From Vespa crabro (lineage: Eukaryota; Arthropoda; Insecta; Hymenoptera; Vespidae): a stretch of DNA of 64,000 nucleotides. The notes beneath the pieces were generated by a model, which did not search any database, was not told the DNA's origin, and saw only the letters and a list, made by a program, of their open reading frames with translations. Positions 1-14,751 of this stretch are shown piece after piece. The stretch lies in NCBI RefSeq assembly GCF_910589235.1, contig NC_060955.1, positions 22,191,058 through 22,255,057 of the forward strand, given 5' to 3'. Every line of letters begins with the position of its first letter. Within the stretch, counting starts at the first letter, position 1. Position numbers and translations under genes: made by a program.

Positions 1-568
1 AGAATTATATCAGGTATAAAAAATACTATAATTCACATTATATACATTTTTTTTTTTTTTTTAATGCAAAAAAATAAAATTAGAAATTTATTACATCGGA
101 TGACTTCCGTATAAATCTAATATTACGAATAAAGTTTATAATGAAGAAAGAAAAAAAAAAAAAAAGAAGAAGAAAGAAGAAAGTAAAATACAATATTTGT
201 AAGTTATAAAAATTATATATATAAAAAAAAAAAAAAAGAAAAAAAGAAAAAAAATCATCGAAGTCGATTAACTTCGATATTAATATTAATAAAAATTTCG
301 TAAATAAATCGATGGTTTGAAATAATTTTCATACTAAATCACACGTATGCGGTCACACATATAGAAATTAAACGTGTAATATAAAAAGTGTCAACGAACG
401 AGAAGAATTTTTAGTAAAAAGGAGACTTTAATAGTTCACATACATGGTTGACTAGATGACTAGATGTGCCTTGGATGAACTAATTTCAAGAAAATAGAGA
501 AGTCCAAGAAAAAGAGAAAGAGAAAAGGAGAGAGAAAGAGAGAAAGAGAAAAAGAGAGAAAGAGGGGG

Positions 569-570
<2 letters not shown>

Positions 571-611
<41 letters not shown>
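571..611. repeat. (GA)n microsatellite
   Basis: A nearly pure GA run, followed by a CpG-containing patch. It generates long Ser/Leu open frames on the minus strand that are not genes. Confidence 0.9.
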
Positions 612-616
<5 letters not shown>

Positions 617-819
617 GAGGAATGAAAAGAGGGTGCTCGGGACGATCTTTCGTCGCTCGAGCCCCGAGAATCGGGTGTAGAGCAAAAAAATGTCAAACCA
701 GCTGCCGCACACGCGTCGCTTATTAACAACAGCTTCTTCGCGCGCGCACATGAGGACATGTCGTTCACTCTTCTCGCTTATGTTACAGCCTACTATTATT
801 TCATGGACATCATCCCTCT

Positions 820-868
<49 letters not shown>

Positions 869-1072
869 TATTTCTATCTACAATGACTTTTGTATTAATA
901 CAAATTATTATTATATATATATATACACATTAACATTTTTCTTTTAATACTATAAGTATCAGAGAGACAAAATTAATAATGTCATAATAATTATACTAAT
1001 GAATGATATAGTAAGTGAATATAAAAGTATTTGTAAATATATTTGATTGCTTTTAGAAAATCAACTGTTATT

Positions 1073-1105
<33 letters not shown>

Positions 1106-1692
1106 TATAAAATATATAGAATAATTTAATAACACAGTAGATTATCTAAAAGTGATTCAATATTCCTTATATATGTATATATGTATCATTGTAAAACACA
1201 AAAGTCGATTATCGTCCCTATACATAAGAAGGACATACCCTGCACCCAAGCATACATCTTAGAGTTGCATCTTACAGTTGCTTTATACGTCATATTACGG
1301 GTAGATAAGTGATAGAGTGGCACATATGGTCTGCCAGCCCTCTATGCTTACATTATATACATATACTATGCTCGCTCTCGGCCGTACTTTTTTGTCAAGG
1401 CACCTGTCAACTTCGTCCAGAGCATAGTCACCGCATGTGTACGGTCCCTTCTTAAGTAAACATACTAAAAAAAAAGGATTCTGATCTTGCAACGCATACG
1501 GACGCAATAACTTAGGAAATGCATTGAAAAAAGCAAAAAAAAAGAAAAAAAAAAGAAATAATACTAAAAGAAAAAAAAAATAAATAAATAAAAATAACAG
1601 ATATATATATATATATATATAGACGTATAAGATTATTTAATCGCTTTGCAAAGGATTATTATATATAACGACGACTATGACGAGTCGTAAAG

Positions 1693-1728
<36 letters not shown>

Positions 1729-2263
1729 AGCAAAGAAAAAAAAAGAAAAATCAATTTTCACGTTAATTGAAATAAAATTGAAATTATTTATTGTATTTTT
1801 TTTTCTTTGGACTTATTCTTCCTTCATATATTTTCTTTCTGTTTTCTTTTCTTTTCTTTGGTAATCTCGTCGTATGCAATGTTATTGTATTAAGTTGAAG
1901 AAAAAAAAAAAGAAAAATAAACAAATAAATAAAAATAAAAAAAAAAGAAACAAAAAGAAGAAGAAGAAGAAGAAGATATTATTTATTATTTATTTTCGAG
2001 ATTACATCACTGTATAAGAGTAGGAATACCCATAAATCGGATGACACATAGTACGTATTGGAAATAGCTAGGGATGCATAACATTCTCTCGTGGTATATA
2101 GCATTCGGTCAAGCAACGTAAAAATAGAAAGGCGTGCGCTCTGCATGTGACTTCGTATAATTAGGTACCGAACTCGAGAACTTGTATGTCCTATACGTTA
2201 CTCACGTAGCATGTCGGAGACCCTAACATTGGACCACGTTTTCTTTTCTTTTTTTTTTTTCTT

Positions 2264-2268
<5 letters not shown>

Positions 2269-2311
<43 letters not shown>
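2269..2311. repeat. (CT)n microsatellite
   Basis: About 40 bases of uninterrupted CT, just downstream of the aladin stop on the minus strand. Confidence 0.9.
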
Positions 2312-2314
<3 letters not shown>

Positions 2315-2560
2315 GTCTCTCTCTCCAACATAATGACAAGTCAAAGACCGATAGAAAAATTATGTAATTTCCATTCCATACTTGTGTATATATGTATCTC
2401 GGAAATAAGACAAGAAAATACGGATATCGAAATTGAAGTTACATTTTTTTCTTTTTTTTTCTGTTTTTTTCTTTTTCTTTTTTTTTTTATTTTTTTTTTT
2501 TTTTTTTTAATGAAATTCTCTATGAAATTTTGTAGTCGAACAATAACGTAAAAAGGATAT

Positions 2561-3886
2561 TTAAATCCAATCATCATTGTCGTTATAAGAGTGGGAGATA
2601 GGAAAATGTTGTATACGTCCGCTACTCCAAGCAATAGTCAAACAGATTGTTAAGTCCGTGGAAGGATATTTTTTATAAAAATTAATACAATTTGGCACTT
2701 CTCCGGGTAAACCTTGAACGAAACAAAATGGTTTCACTTCGACCGCTCTTCCTAGATTTCTTACTTTCGTTTGTATTAAAACGATCAATGGACTTTTCTG
2801 TAAAATCAGAGAATGAAAATAATTAATTTGAAAATAATCGATTGAAGGAATGATTTTGTTGTATGGATTTTATTGAAATTCTTACCTGAAAGAGAACAGC
2901 TAAGTATTTACCAGAAGGATCCCATTCCATTGCTATTATTCGACCACCGACTGTAACAGAATCTTCATTTATATCCGACGTGAAACGGACTTCAGCTAAA
3001 TTTATTATAGGATATGCTACATTGATTTCATCGAATGATGATTTAGTATCAAAAATATTCTCTTGAAGTGGTAATGAAAATATAATAGGATCATCGCTCG
3101 ACGCAAATATCAATGCTAAATCTGGTCCAAAACAAGCAGCAGCAATACGTCCGGATGGTACAGTCCATCTTTCTGCATACCAAGGTGTTGGAGTACCAGA
3201 TCGCCAAACTCTGAATATAAAAGAATTATAAAAAGATACGTTCAATTATATAAATATATCTAATATGAAATGTATAATTATTATTCATTGATGACACTAC
3301 CTACCTAAAAATATTTCTACACGTGGCAGAAAATAAACGACTTCCGCAAAAAGACCAATGTACAAAACATAATCCACCACCACCTACTCGCTTTAGTGGT
3401 ACACCTTCCTTTTTGGAAACATCCCATACGATCATATTAGAATCATTAGGTGAACAGGAGACCAATATATCACCCTAAGATAAATAAATAATAAAATCAT
3501 TTAATATGATAGATTTATATGATAGATTTAATAAAATTTTATATAAAAATACCTGTGGATGCCAGGCTACACTGGTAACAGGAGTATGATTTCTTCGCTT
3601 TAATACCACAGCATGGCTTAACATATTACTAGCAGCACCTAGTTCAATCGTCCATATTAAAACACCTATATGACATGCAGCAGCTAATACTCTTCCAGCA
3701 TAAGGACTCCAACTTAATTGATAAATGAATTTTTGAGCACTATGTCGTAATATTGGTATCCCTGATATACCCTCTGAAAATATACGTATTCTGTCGTCTC
3801 TGGTTGCAACAGCTAAACGGGTGCAATGTGGATGCCATGAAATGCAACGTATCTAAAAATAAGTAAATGTCAAAAATGTCTTGTAT

Positions 3887-3918
<32 letters not shown>

Positions 3919-4484
3919 TCATACAATGGAGGTATTCCAATCACGTGTAGAGACTATATCAGCAATGGATCCTGATCCAATGGTTGGTAAAACTTCTTTT
4001 TGAAAAATACCTTTCTCCATAGCGTCTAAAGCCCATGTGAGCCTATTAATAAAAATATTAAGATCGTTAAGATATATTGAATTCAATCATGATAATGTAA
4101 TAAGATTAAAATACATTTATATCCATACTTTACAGCTATCCAATGTATAGCTTTAGTTACATGTTCAGAATCCGCAGATGCAGCAAAACGTAAAGCTTCT
4201 GTAAATCCTTTTTCCCTCCATATGCTTATAATTCTTTTAAAGATACTGTCTTGAATAGGTTGGAATAAATAACCATTGTTGATAGTGCGAATACATTCAC
4301 GCGCGCCAAGCATATCACTGGTAATAGAAATTGCTGGATAGTTACGTAGATATTCGTAAAAAGGGTGCATTTCATCATGCATTTCTATATGATCGGTATA
4401 ACCCATAATACCTCCACAAATACCAGCAGAGGCCAGTTTATTAAATTCTGGAGATTGGAATTTATTTAAAGACAATATCATCAT
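2561..4484 (-). CDS. AAAS: Aladin, WD-repeat nucleoporin
   Basis: Aladin is a WD-repeat scaffold protein of the nuclear pore complex, anchored at the nuclear envelope. Six coding exons on the minus strand: 4484-4129, 4042-3925, 3852-3553, 3474-3305, 3210-2886, 2797-2561. All have GT-AG junctions and together give 1506 nt, or 501 residues, close to the vertebrate length (about 546). Family-typical segments are the WD-repeat words ISWHPHCTRLAVATRDD, VTSVAWHPQGDILVSCSPND, FRVWRSGTPTPWYAERW, MEWDPSGKYLAVLFQ and the C-terminal AWSSGRIQHFPI, matching the human SVGWSTGRIAHIPL block. The start is the first of two adjacent Met codons (MMILSL). Sequence upstream of it may carry 5' UTR exons. Aladin lies head-to-head with the large plus-strand gene. 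Confidence in identity is high; the exact first Met is less certain. Confidence 0.93.
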
Positions 4485-5312
4485 CTTGAATAATTTTTGT
4501 CACTGTGCGACATTAAGGGATATAACCTATAAACCATGAAATAAAATCAAATCCTTAATTAATTTCCTGCGATTTTTATAAAGGATAGAATCATAATAAT
4601 CTACAAAATATAATTTTTGAGGTTAACTTACATACTTACTTTTGTCAATTAAATGATTACTTTAAATAAAGTCATAGAAATTGGGTAGAACGTTCGAACT
4701 TAAATGCATCATTTTCTAAAAATAACAATATAATTGATATAATTTTGTGATTTAAATTAACAATATTTTAATTCAACATTTATAAATCGCATATTTTTAA
4801 ACAGTCAATTACAGTTAGATATCTTGCACACATGTTCAACGGCGTCTGCTACAAACGTAATAAATTAACAAACACTTCCTCTAGATATAATTAAATGGTT
4901 AATTAATCTAGAATCGTTAATTTTCGTTTCCATATTTCACTTGTATCCAAATTTATTAGTCTTACCTTAATCTCTACGATTAAAATATCTTGTAATAACT
5001 TAACAACCAAGAAATACGAGAATATCCATGTGATGTTTTTAAAATACCGGGAATTGGTGAAGATGGCGCTGTCTTGTTGACGACATCATCACAGTAACCG
5101 TAAAAGAGCATGCGCGGATAAGAAAAGATTTAAATTAAATATTACAAATAGAGTGAACACTTTCATAAATTCTTAATCAATTCTTCCGTATAATTTTTTG
5201 CATTATCTAATATTTCATTAGAACATCAATAAAAATTCCTATCCCACGCTAATAAAAATAGCGCTAAATTTGAATTTATTCATGCGATTGATTCATATCG
5301 CACGAATAAATG

Positions 5313-5313
<1 letters not shown>

Positions 5314-5362
<49 letters not shown>
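5314..5362. repeat. (TA)n microsatellite
   Basis: About 48 bases of alternating T and A. Confidence 0.9.
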
Positions 5363-5368
<6 letters not shown>

Positions 5369-5466
5369 ATAAAAAAGAATACGAGTAAAAAAAAAGATTT
5401 GTTAATTTTGTATTTTCATATTTCAATGTAAATTCAAATGGATTAATAAGTATCGATTGGTTAGAA

Positions 5467-5474
5467 TATCGATA
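5467..5474. promoter_or_regulatory. DRE-like word TATCGATA
   Basis: The palindrome TATCGATA is the consensus DNA-replication-related element bound by DREF in insects. It lies between two divergent starts and could serve either gene. One related word (TATCGAT) sits 16 bases upstream. Assignment is by motif only. Confidence 0.35.
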
Positions 5475-6056
5475 GATGATACTGCTGAAAACATAAGCCC
5501 AATGTCAGTTCCATTCGATTATGGTCTGTAATTATTTAAGATTTGAATGGATTTTAAATACGATGTGTGATCGGATAGCTCGAACATTATTTTTCATGAA
5601 AAATTATCACGACGAAAGATCCGAGGCGCAGCGGTGTACGAACGATGGTGCGCATTCTCGTTGATGGCCGGCGTCGTCGACAACGACGACGATTCAAGCG
5701 AACACATGAAAGAATCGAAATCGAAGGAAAAGAAGAATGAAAATAAATATAGTCGTTATGTCAACGAAGAAGTGTCCTTTACGATTTCAATGAAGAAAAA
5801 TAAAAAGGGAAAAAAGAAAGAAGTAAAAAGAGAAAGCAGAAAAATACAAGAATGAATAGAGGTACAAATATATGATAGGCAGAGAGAGAGAGAGAGAGAG
5901 AAACCGAGTGAGATAGGTTGAGGTAATGGAGTGGGGAGGAAGAGCATCGATAGAAACGGGTGGGGAGATGCCGAGAAGGGGCTTAGCGGGGAGCGCAGTG
6001 TGCGATCGCCGTTCGAGCGGTTAAGATTATGTTTAGAGTTTGTTTCGCGAGACGTC

Positions 6057-6061
6057 TCAGT
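6057..6061 (+). promoter_or_regulatory. Candidate initiator TCAGT of the large plus-strand gene
   Basis: TCAGT, the arthropod initiator core, occurs after a CpG-rich segment and about 430 bases before the ATG at 6491. GA-rich stretches lie on both sides. I see no good TATA box at -30. The position fits a TATA-less housekeeping or developmental promoter, but this is inference. Confidence 0.3.
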
Positions 6062-6381
6062 GTTACTCGCGCTTGAGTATAATTGATAACGTACGTTCCT
6101 TCTTTTTTTCTTCCCCCCTTTCTTTTTTCTTCTTTTCTCTTTCTATTTCTCTATATCGAATAACCTATCTAGGATAAAAAAAAAAAAGAAGGGATATAAA
6201 CGCGAAGGGTTGACGAGATTAACATAATTACCGGATGATATGCTACCAAATAGAAGATAGTGGTGTGTTCAGGCGATCCACCAAGATGATTATCATCTCG
6301 ATGACACTTTTAACTTAAAGTGTAAGACCGAAATAAAAATAACGAAAGAAAGAGAAAAAGAGAAAAAGAGAAGGAGAGGGG

Positions 6382-6412
<31 letters not shown>

Positions 6413-6490
6413 TAAAACAATATAACAAAGATCGAAGAAAAACGAAAGGAAAGGAGGCTTAGAAGACCGTCGTCACGGTCTTCCTAAGAA

Positions 6491-7663
6491 ATGGGCAAGA
6501 AGGGCTCCAAGCGGAAGACCCGATGGAGAACCCTGAGCATTGGTGGTGAGTCTCCATTTCTTCTCTTTCTCATTGTCATTCCCAGACAATGATTGGGCCC
6601 TGACGCAACCCCTCCGCGTATTAATTCCTCGTGTCTTGTTCGAGATTCTCTTTACACCCCCTTCTTGTATATGGGGACGTGAATACGAGCGCGCGCGCGC
6701 GCGCGCGTTCTCTCTCTCTCACTCACCTTTCTCCATATTTCGCAAATCACCCGACGTCCGACCGGGCCATCGATCGCTCTCGACTAGATATTGCCTCGCC
6801 TTCGTGATACTCTATCTTCCTTTCTGTAATCTCTATTTTTCTTTCCTTCTTTCTTTTCTATTTCATTTATTCACTTTAGAATTTCTTATTTGCCATAAAT
6901 AACGAGACGTCGCATTTCTCATTCTCAATATACCCTTTGCTCGTCGTCGTTCGTCAATGTCAAATTTTCCCTTTGAAAAATACAAAAAAAAAAGAAAGAA
7001 AAAGGAAAAACTATCAATTAGAACTTTTCCATTTGATATAATAATACGATTACGTATCGATAATATCGAAAAGTTTATATAAATACGCGAAATATATAGA
7101 ACATTGAGAGTAAAATATGGTCGAGAAATAGTCAATCCATAGACTCGACGTCTCGCTAAATGATTTTATTAACATCGCAAAAGTAAACGGTTCATGTAAT
7201 AAGGGGTAAAGGTCGAGGTAACGAGGATGATATATTTTTAATAAAAATACATACTCATATTTCCTTTTATTTTGTATTTTTGTTTTATTTATTTATTTAT
7301 TTATTTGTTCGTTTATTCATCCTACAATTAATTTCCGCAATTTATATATACATTTTTCACATTTTCATTTTGAGGTTATGATGAAGTTATATGCAAGTTA
7401 AAAGATCAAATATCTTTACATATTTATGTATTTACATATGGATAATATATAAGTCCGTGTGTGTGCGTGTGTGTATGTGTGTGTGTATACACGTTATGTA
7501 TACATACAGTGATAGAGAATGTGTGAAGGGGGATGGAAAAAGAGAAATAGTGTCACTGGGACATTTTAAAACGATTTCTTTGAGTCTCGAATTTAACGAG
7601 GCTCCAAAATTTATAATAACTTTTGAAAAAGAAAGAAAGAAAGAGAGAGGTAGAGATAGAGAT

Positions 7664-7713
<50 letters not shown>

Positions 7714-9042
7714 AAAATCAAAACATATTTACGTCCTTGAAGGATCTGTTCGTTTGTATGTTGCTGCGTTATACGCAGAAATATAAACATACCCTTAATG
7801 GATTCGTCTGTAGAAACGAACTTAGGATCGTCAGAAACGTTCGACTGCGAGACCACCTCGCGACAGCATACATCGATCCATGTAACACCCTCTCTTTTGC
7901 GCTTCTTTCTACCTGCTCTGTTAGCTTGAGAAAATATCTACGTAACCTAAAAAAAGAAAAAAATTCTCTTGTTAGTTCCTTCTTTTCATACACAAAACTG
8001 GGTGTGTGTGTGCGTGTGTGTGCATGATTGTATGTATGTATGTATGTATGTATGTATGTATATATGTATACAAAATATACGCTCGTATATTTTCTTAGAT
8101 TAAATTCTAATCTAAAATCTAATTTTTCTCATTAAAAAATAATCTTCAGGAAGTCATTTATAAAGGTCGTGCGATGGTAAATCGTGAGGGAAAAAAAAAA
8201 TCGACTTTCGTCGACTATAGAATATTCACGTTCGTCGAAAAAATGTTAAATTCGATATTAATTTTAGCCAATAATAATGAGCACGATGTAAGTGAGCCAA
8301 CAACATAGGGTTCATTAGAAAATTCACTTCAATTATGAAATGAATATATAAGCAGAAGTGGAAAGAAACTTTTTTTTTTTTATTTTATTTAATTTTATTA
8401 ATATCAATCGAATTTTGAACATCTCGAACATCTTCCAAATACATACTTTTATATTATATATATATATATATTTATATATTTCTTATAATCTAGCATGTAT
8501 AATTTCTGCCCACGCACATGCACACACATACACACGCACGCACGCACGCACACACATATATATATATATATATGATGTAGAAATAAGATTCTACAGAGTT
8601 AGTAGTTCAGTCAGCAAAATTACGATCGGATCAAAAGGATTGAGAAAAAGGGGTATGACAAAGGAGAAAAAAATAAAAAAAAAAAAAAAGGAAGAAGAAA
8701 GAATAAAAAAGTAAAAGAGAAAGAAGAAAGAGAAGAAAGGAATACGGAATTCCATCCACGCGAGCATCAAAGCGCGGTGGTCGTTCTTGCAAGTTGCACG
8801 TGCTGCAGATCGTAGACCTTCCTCGAGCGTCGAATGATGCGCTCTCGTGTGTTACGTAATCCTAACCAACGCTGCCGGTAATAACGCACAACTTTAAGTA
8901 CGTTACGTTACATGCGGGGCGTCACCAACTCTTTTTCCCTCTCTCTCTCTCTCTTTCTCTCACTCTTTCTTTCTTTCTCTCTTTTTCTATATAACCTAAC
9001 TCCTCTTATTACGTATATAGATATATGTTAGAAAAAGAAAAG

Positions 9043-9074
<32 letters not shown>

Positions 9075-11355
9075 TAATTACACAAAAATATTATTTCAAT
9101 CATTGATAAGCGTAATTTCTTATAATTCGAAAAATAAATTAAAAAGGAAAAGATTGAAAAAAGGAAAAAAAAAAAGAAAGAAAAAAAAAAAAGAAAGAAA
9201 ATATTTAAGTCCAAGCTCGGAACGTGCGTATATAATAAACTGCGTAATACCTTTTGGGCATGCGTAAAAGCGATATAATGTACGAGAGAGAGATGGAGAG
9301 ATACTTATATACATTTATCTAATGGAATTGTTCGTATCGTTGATTGGTAATTAAGAAATTCTTTTCATATCTTTAAAGATAATATTTTTATAAATGATTA
9401 GTAGGTGCGTATAAGTAAATACATACATACATATGTACATACATACATACATGCATACGTGCATACATATGTATATATATATATATATATATGCGAATGT
9501 AGAAAGTATTTTTTTCTTTGAACGTTCGAAAAATTTTCAGACGAATGTACTTTGAGTTTGAGTTATGAATAGCACGTGAGTGGCCACGAGGAACTCGAGT
9601 CACATGTTATCCCGCGTCGCCACACAGAGACGAGTTCACTTTTCGAATGATTCGTATGTCACGAGTCGTTTATATCTAAACTATTTCTTTTGATTTTTTC
9701 TCTATTTTTCTTCTCTTTCTCTCTCGCTCTCTCTCTCTCTCTCTTTTTCTTTTTTCTTCCTATTGCTCTTTCTCTCTCTCTCTCTCTCTCTCCCTCTCTC
9801 TCTCTCTCTCTTTCTAACCGTCAAAATCATTACAAATTTTACAAAATATGTAACTACTGCGATATATTTTGTCGTAATATTGGAAAATTACCAGGACTAC
9901 GTTATCTTTTAGTTAGACTTTGCTTTGACATTGACAAATGTAAGATTTTCGTTGATTTTTATCGAGGATCAAAATGTATTTCGTTTTTTGTACATATAAA
10001 CGATACTTGACCAAAAGTTTTTCGAATAATATTATCGATGAACTATTGAACTTTATTATCATGAATTTTGTATACATAATGGGCCAACATTTCCTAGATA
10101 GGTCAAAAAAAATGTTCTTATATAGGTCATTTTAATATTGAATTACTACTCTTTTTTGAGGATTTTTTTTAGACTTATTTTATCTTTTTTTTTTTTTTTT
10201 TGTCAGATTGCAAAGTAAGTTTTTCTTGTAGTTTTATAATATTATATAATTGAAATTCAATTGAATTTTTTTGATTATTAAAAACATGGTTTTATACCTT
10301 TCGGCTTTTCTAACCTTACCTTGGAAGGTTAAGGAACTCTTGAGGGTATGCCAAATTTAACATCGATTGATTTCACACTGCTATTGAGACATATATATAT
10401 ATATATATATATATATTATGTTTCTATATACTATTAATATTAATCGTTCTAACTTAAAAATTATACGTTCAAGTTTATATCTCAGAGATACATTTTCGCG
10501 CATTTGATGATTATATAATACAAAGAACATGACCTATAAATCAATGACTAAACACTAGAGAATGAAAATATCTTTATGTTGAAAAAAATAATAATGATAA
10601 TATATATTATAATATTTATTTTTCGTACTCAACAAAATCGATTCTTATGATCATTATAATATACAACAGTTATATATTTATACTAATATACATTTATATT
10701 TATCTAAACGATCGGATCAAATATTTCATTGAAGTCATTGCAATGATGGCCTATACAAAACTAGTGTTTGTTGGTAGTGTGTAACAAACAGTTACTCAAC
10801 GACCCAATAATCAAAATATTTTGTTAGTTTGCCAAAGTAATATACATACTATATTTCACGTCTATAATTCATCGATTGATGTGATCTAGGATTTTTTTTT
10901 TCTTTTTTTTTTTTTTTCTTTTTCTAATATTCATAAAATATTTACATTAGCATAGAGTTTATTCGAAAAAAAAAAGTACCTATATCATAATATAGTTTAA
11001 AATTCGATTGAAATACGAGATAAAAATGGAAGTAGAAAAAAAAAACGAAAAGAAAGAAAAAAAGATTCAAGGAAATTATGTAGATACGAATGAAAGAAAT
11101 TTCATATACGATTTTAGATTTATATATAATGAAAATGGCGGCGAAGGTGAGAATGAATTCGAAACGAAGAATTTAAACGATAGATAAATAGATAGGTAGA
11201 CAGAAAGCTGGTCCAATGTTTTCGACAATGTACCTAGACCATTCTATAATAGTCCGACGTTCCAAATCACTTATGCCTCGGCTATCCTTAACATTTGTCA
11301 TCGTTCAGTACGATGGCAATAGTTAGACGCCAGCCATTCTTATTCTGGTGATACG

Positions 11356-11404
<49 letters not shown>

Positions 11405-12842
11405 TAAAAAAAAGGAAAAGAAAAAAGTGTGGAATAAGAAAAATAAGCAGAACAAAAATTTACAAGAATAAATTAAATTTTATAGCGCTTTAGAAATCAA
11501 TTTTTCTAACAAATGAATCGGATCAAAGGTCGCCAATGTTTTCATTAAAAAAGGCAGTCCGAATGGGGCCTGAGTTATGATAAATGGTACTTTACCTTAA
11601 TTTCGTTCGGAGGGAATATTCTAATCTTAAAATACATTTTTCAATACACGTTTATTTTAAACGAATTTATTAAACGAAATTCTACTTAGAAACTGAAGTA
11701 TGTGCTTCGACAAAAGAAAAAAAAAAAAAGAGAAAGAAAAAGAAAAACATTAATACTCAGCTAACTTATAATAATCTGGTACATAATTGAAGAATAATAA
11801 TAATCGATAATATTAATTCAATAATAATCAACTAATACGTCCACGTATATTGCTCTTTTAAATATTTCATCGTAACATTCATTAATTTGATAAATCTGTT
11901 AAATAGTTATAATACTGATCCCATATTATGGACATCCATATTTCAAAAACTATTATTTCAAAATATCTGGTACATATGGTACCGAGCGATGGCGGACATT
12001 TTAAAAACGATTCTCGAGCACTTGGGTGAGGCCCAAAAGACCCCGCGTTAAATAATCGTTTCAATTTTCATTATCCGATTGCTATTAATTATTGTTTTAA
12101 CGTTTCAATCGAGACGATTAAAGTGATTGCATTGAATTTGACACGTTTCTTATTACGATTCGTAATAAATTTATAGTGTCGTAATTCGTAAATATTTTCA
12201 AATCATTTCTTACGATATGAGGTGAAGAAAAAAGAAAGAAAAAAAATGAAAACATTGTAGCAATCTATTTATTCGAGATGTTGTTAGAAAGTCGAGGCGT
12301 GTATATAAGCAGAAAGGTGAGAGAGTTGTTCCTTCTAGAGTAACCTATTGATCAATGAGGTTGTCTCTAACGGGAAAGGGAAAAGGGCCTTCTCGTTGTG
12401 GCACAAGTTCAAATCTCGATTGCCAAAAGGGAAAGAAAGAAGGGATCTATATCTACTACGATACCATAGCAACGGGCGTGTCCCTTTCGATTTCATTTAC
12501 GATATAAGAAGAAATAATATCTATAGGTGTACATATGCATGTGCATATCTGCTTTATATAAAGGAAAAGAAAACGAATATATTTATATATAACTAGAAGT
12601 TAAATATATTAATATAAAAATATATTATGTTATATATATATATATGTATATTATATAAAAAATATATATTACATATATTATAATAATATATTTTTACTTA
12701 TACTTATGATATATGTATTGTATTTTCCTACTTCGTATATATTATATATATAATTTTTTTTTTTTTTTTTTTTTTTTTAAATACGGAAAAATACTTATAT
12801 CAAAGAAATATATATATAGGTGTGTGCATGTATCTTTTAAAC

Positions 12843-12874
<32 letters not shown>

Positions 12875-12933
12875 GTATACATACACAGCCAGATATATAT
12901 GTACCTATATACATACATATATACCAGGAGACA

Positions 12934-12980
<47 letters not shown>

Positions 12981-13141
12981 GTTTCTATAAAACATTATTT
13001 TAACTTCTCATGGATTAATATAAACAAAGTTTATAAAGAAGTGATATGCATTTTGGTAATGCTCTTCGCTTTATCTTCCGTTAGTGCCGTCTGTCGGAAC
13101 GAATTACATAATTACTCGGTTACTACAAAGTAAAGTGATGT

Positions 13142-13178
<37 letters not shown>

Positions 13179-14291
13179 TATTCGTTCGTTCGTTCGGCAT
13201 AGGCCGCAGTTATATAATTCCTCAGAGAAGCGAAACGCGCGCGCGAGCGAGCGAGCCGCAAGACACAGTCGTCTCTATTTATCGGATGGTATCTTCACAC
13301 CTAGTAGAATTTCTAGAGTCTCTGTCTCTAGAGGCACAGACTATAAAAGGAGAGAGGACACACTGGGATATCATTCGATTCTTCAATTTCCTCCTCCTGC
13401 CTTTTACTTTCTTATCTTATTGATCATTATCGTCAATTATGCCAACGTCCAAATAAGAAATTTGTTTATTATACAGAAAAACGAAATTCACAATTTTTTC
13501 TTTTTTTTTTCTTTTTTTTTTTTTTTTTCTTTTTTTTTTATCAGAATTCTTTTTATTATTATCACAAGAAGAAAAGTGTTTAATTTGATTTGGATCAATT
13601 ATAAAAAGAAAAAGAAAGAAATTATTTTTTTTCATTAGAAAAATCCCGATGAAAATCTTAAAATAATTCTGAATGAATTTCATTCATTTATTTGACTATT
13701 GTAATCGTCGATTATCCCAATACCCAGATACAAATTTTATATATTCAACAATAATCGCGGAACAATTTCAAATTTCGTTCGATCGATTATTATCGTGAGT
13801 GGGTTGAAGGCAAAAAAAAAAAGAAAAACGAAGAAAGTAATGAAGAAAAGGAGAAGAATAATTTTAATTAGGAAAAGTCTTGTTTGAGGTACATAGAAAT
13901 AATCCTAGAATTGCGCAACATTGTCGTCGGTATACCGTAGAGGAAAAGAGGGTGGATGGGTGGGGTTGGGAGGGCGCGAGAGGAGGACGTGCATTTGGTG
14001 GAGCATTGCGCGCGCGCGCGTTTACTTAGGGATCAGGGAAAGAGGGAGAGAAGTAATAGAAATAGGAAGAAGAGGTGGAAGCGAAGGAGGAGAAGGAGAG
14101 GAGAAGGACTGCGGAGGGTGCGGTAGATGGAAAATCGTTTTGCTTCGCACAGTCGCCGGGGCTCGTGGAAGAAAATCGAAGGGTGAGAAGAGAAAAGAGA
14201 GGAGGATTTTGTTGTTAGAGGGCAACCAGTGTGGCGTACACCACCACCGTATACGCCACTTCGCATTTCGTTTTTCGTATTTCTTTTCTTT

Positions 14292-14329
<38 letters not shown>

Positions 14330-14686
14330 TTTTTTCCCTGGATTTGACGAGTTAATAACTCTTAATAAAGGAATTTTCCAACGGATATAATCTGTCCTTT
14401 TTTTTTTTTTTTCATTTTTTTTTCTTTTTCCTTTCATTTTATTTCCCCGTTGAAAATGGAGAGAAGAAAAGGAAAGAGAGAGAGAAGGAAGAAAATAGTG
14501 TTTAAGAGCTACGTACGTTGATTAAAGTTAAAAGAAATAGAAAGGAGACAGAGATAGTAATAGTGTATTTGAAAAAAAAAGGAGAAAGAGAGAGTGTGTG
14601 TGTGTGTGTGTGTTTTCTTGCTTCTCACTTTTATTTCTTTATTTTCTTTTTCTACCATTTTTTTTTATTATTCACTTTTATTATTG

Positions 14687-14751
<65 letters not shown>

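Larger units (their letters stand above)
1..2330. other. Noncoding low-complexity region at the left edge
   Basis: No supportable coding exon is visible. The stretch holds poly-A runs, a (GA)n run near 570-611, a (CT)n run near 826-855, a long poly-A at about 1694-1726 and a long (CT)n block at about 2269-2311. Two less repetitive patches (about 630-780, relatively CpG-rich, and 1180-1510) have no recognizable domain in any frame. They may be UTR or regulatory DNA of a gene outside the window. Confidence 0.6.
4485..6490. other. Shared head-to-head upstream region
   Basis: This 2-kb stretch separates the aladin start (minus) from the large plus-strand gene. No coding exon is supportable. It contains a long (TA)n run at about 5314-5362, a perfect TATCGATA word at 5467-5474, an AAGATGGCG word at 5060-5068, and GA-rich blocks at 5881-5900 and 6385-6402. 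The last part, after about 6059, is probably 5' UTR of the plus-strand gene. A short Lys/Glu-rich open frame at 5634-5855 is not convincing as a gene. Confidence 0.6.

Noticed and set aside
452..947. Overlapping Ser/Leu-rich open frames on both strands
   Set aside because: They are produced by (GA)n/(CT)n runs; no start context, splice structure or domain.
1295..1507. 70-codon minus-strand open frame with several Cys
   Set aside because: No recognizable family, no exon neighbours and A+T-rich surroundings; more likely chance or UTR.
7391..8027. Two 130-codon open frames in the large intron
   Set aside because: Most of their length comes from GA and GT microsatellites; no domain.
13084..13638. 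184-codon open frame with poly-Val
   Set aside because: Driven by the (GTC)n repeat and poly-T runs; not protein-like outside them.
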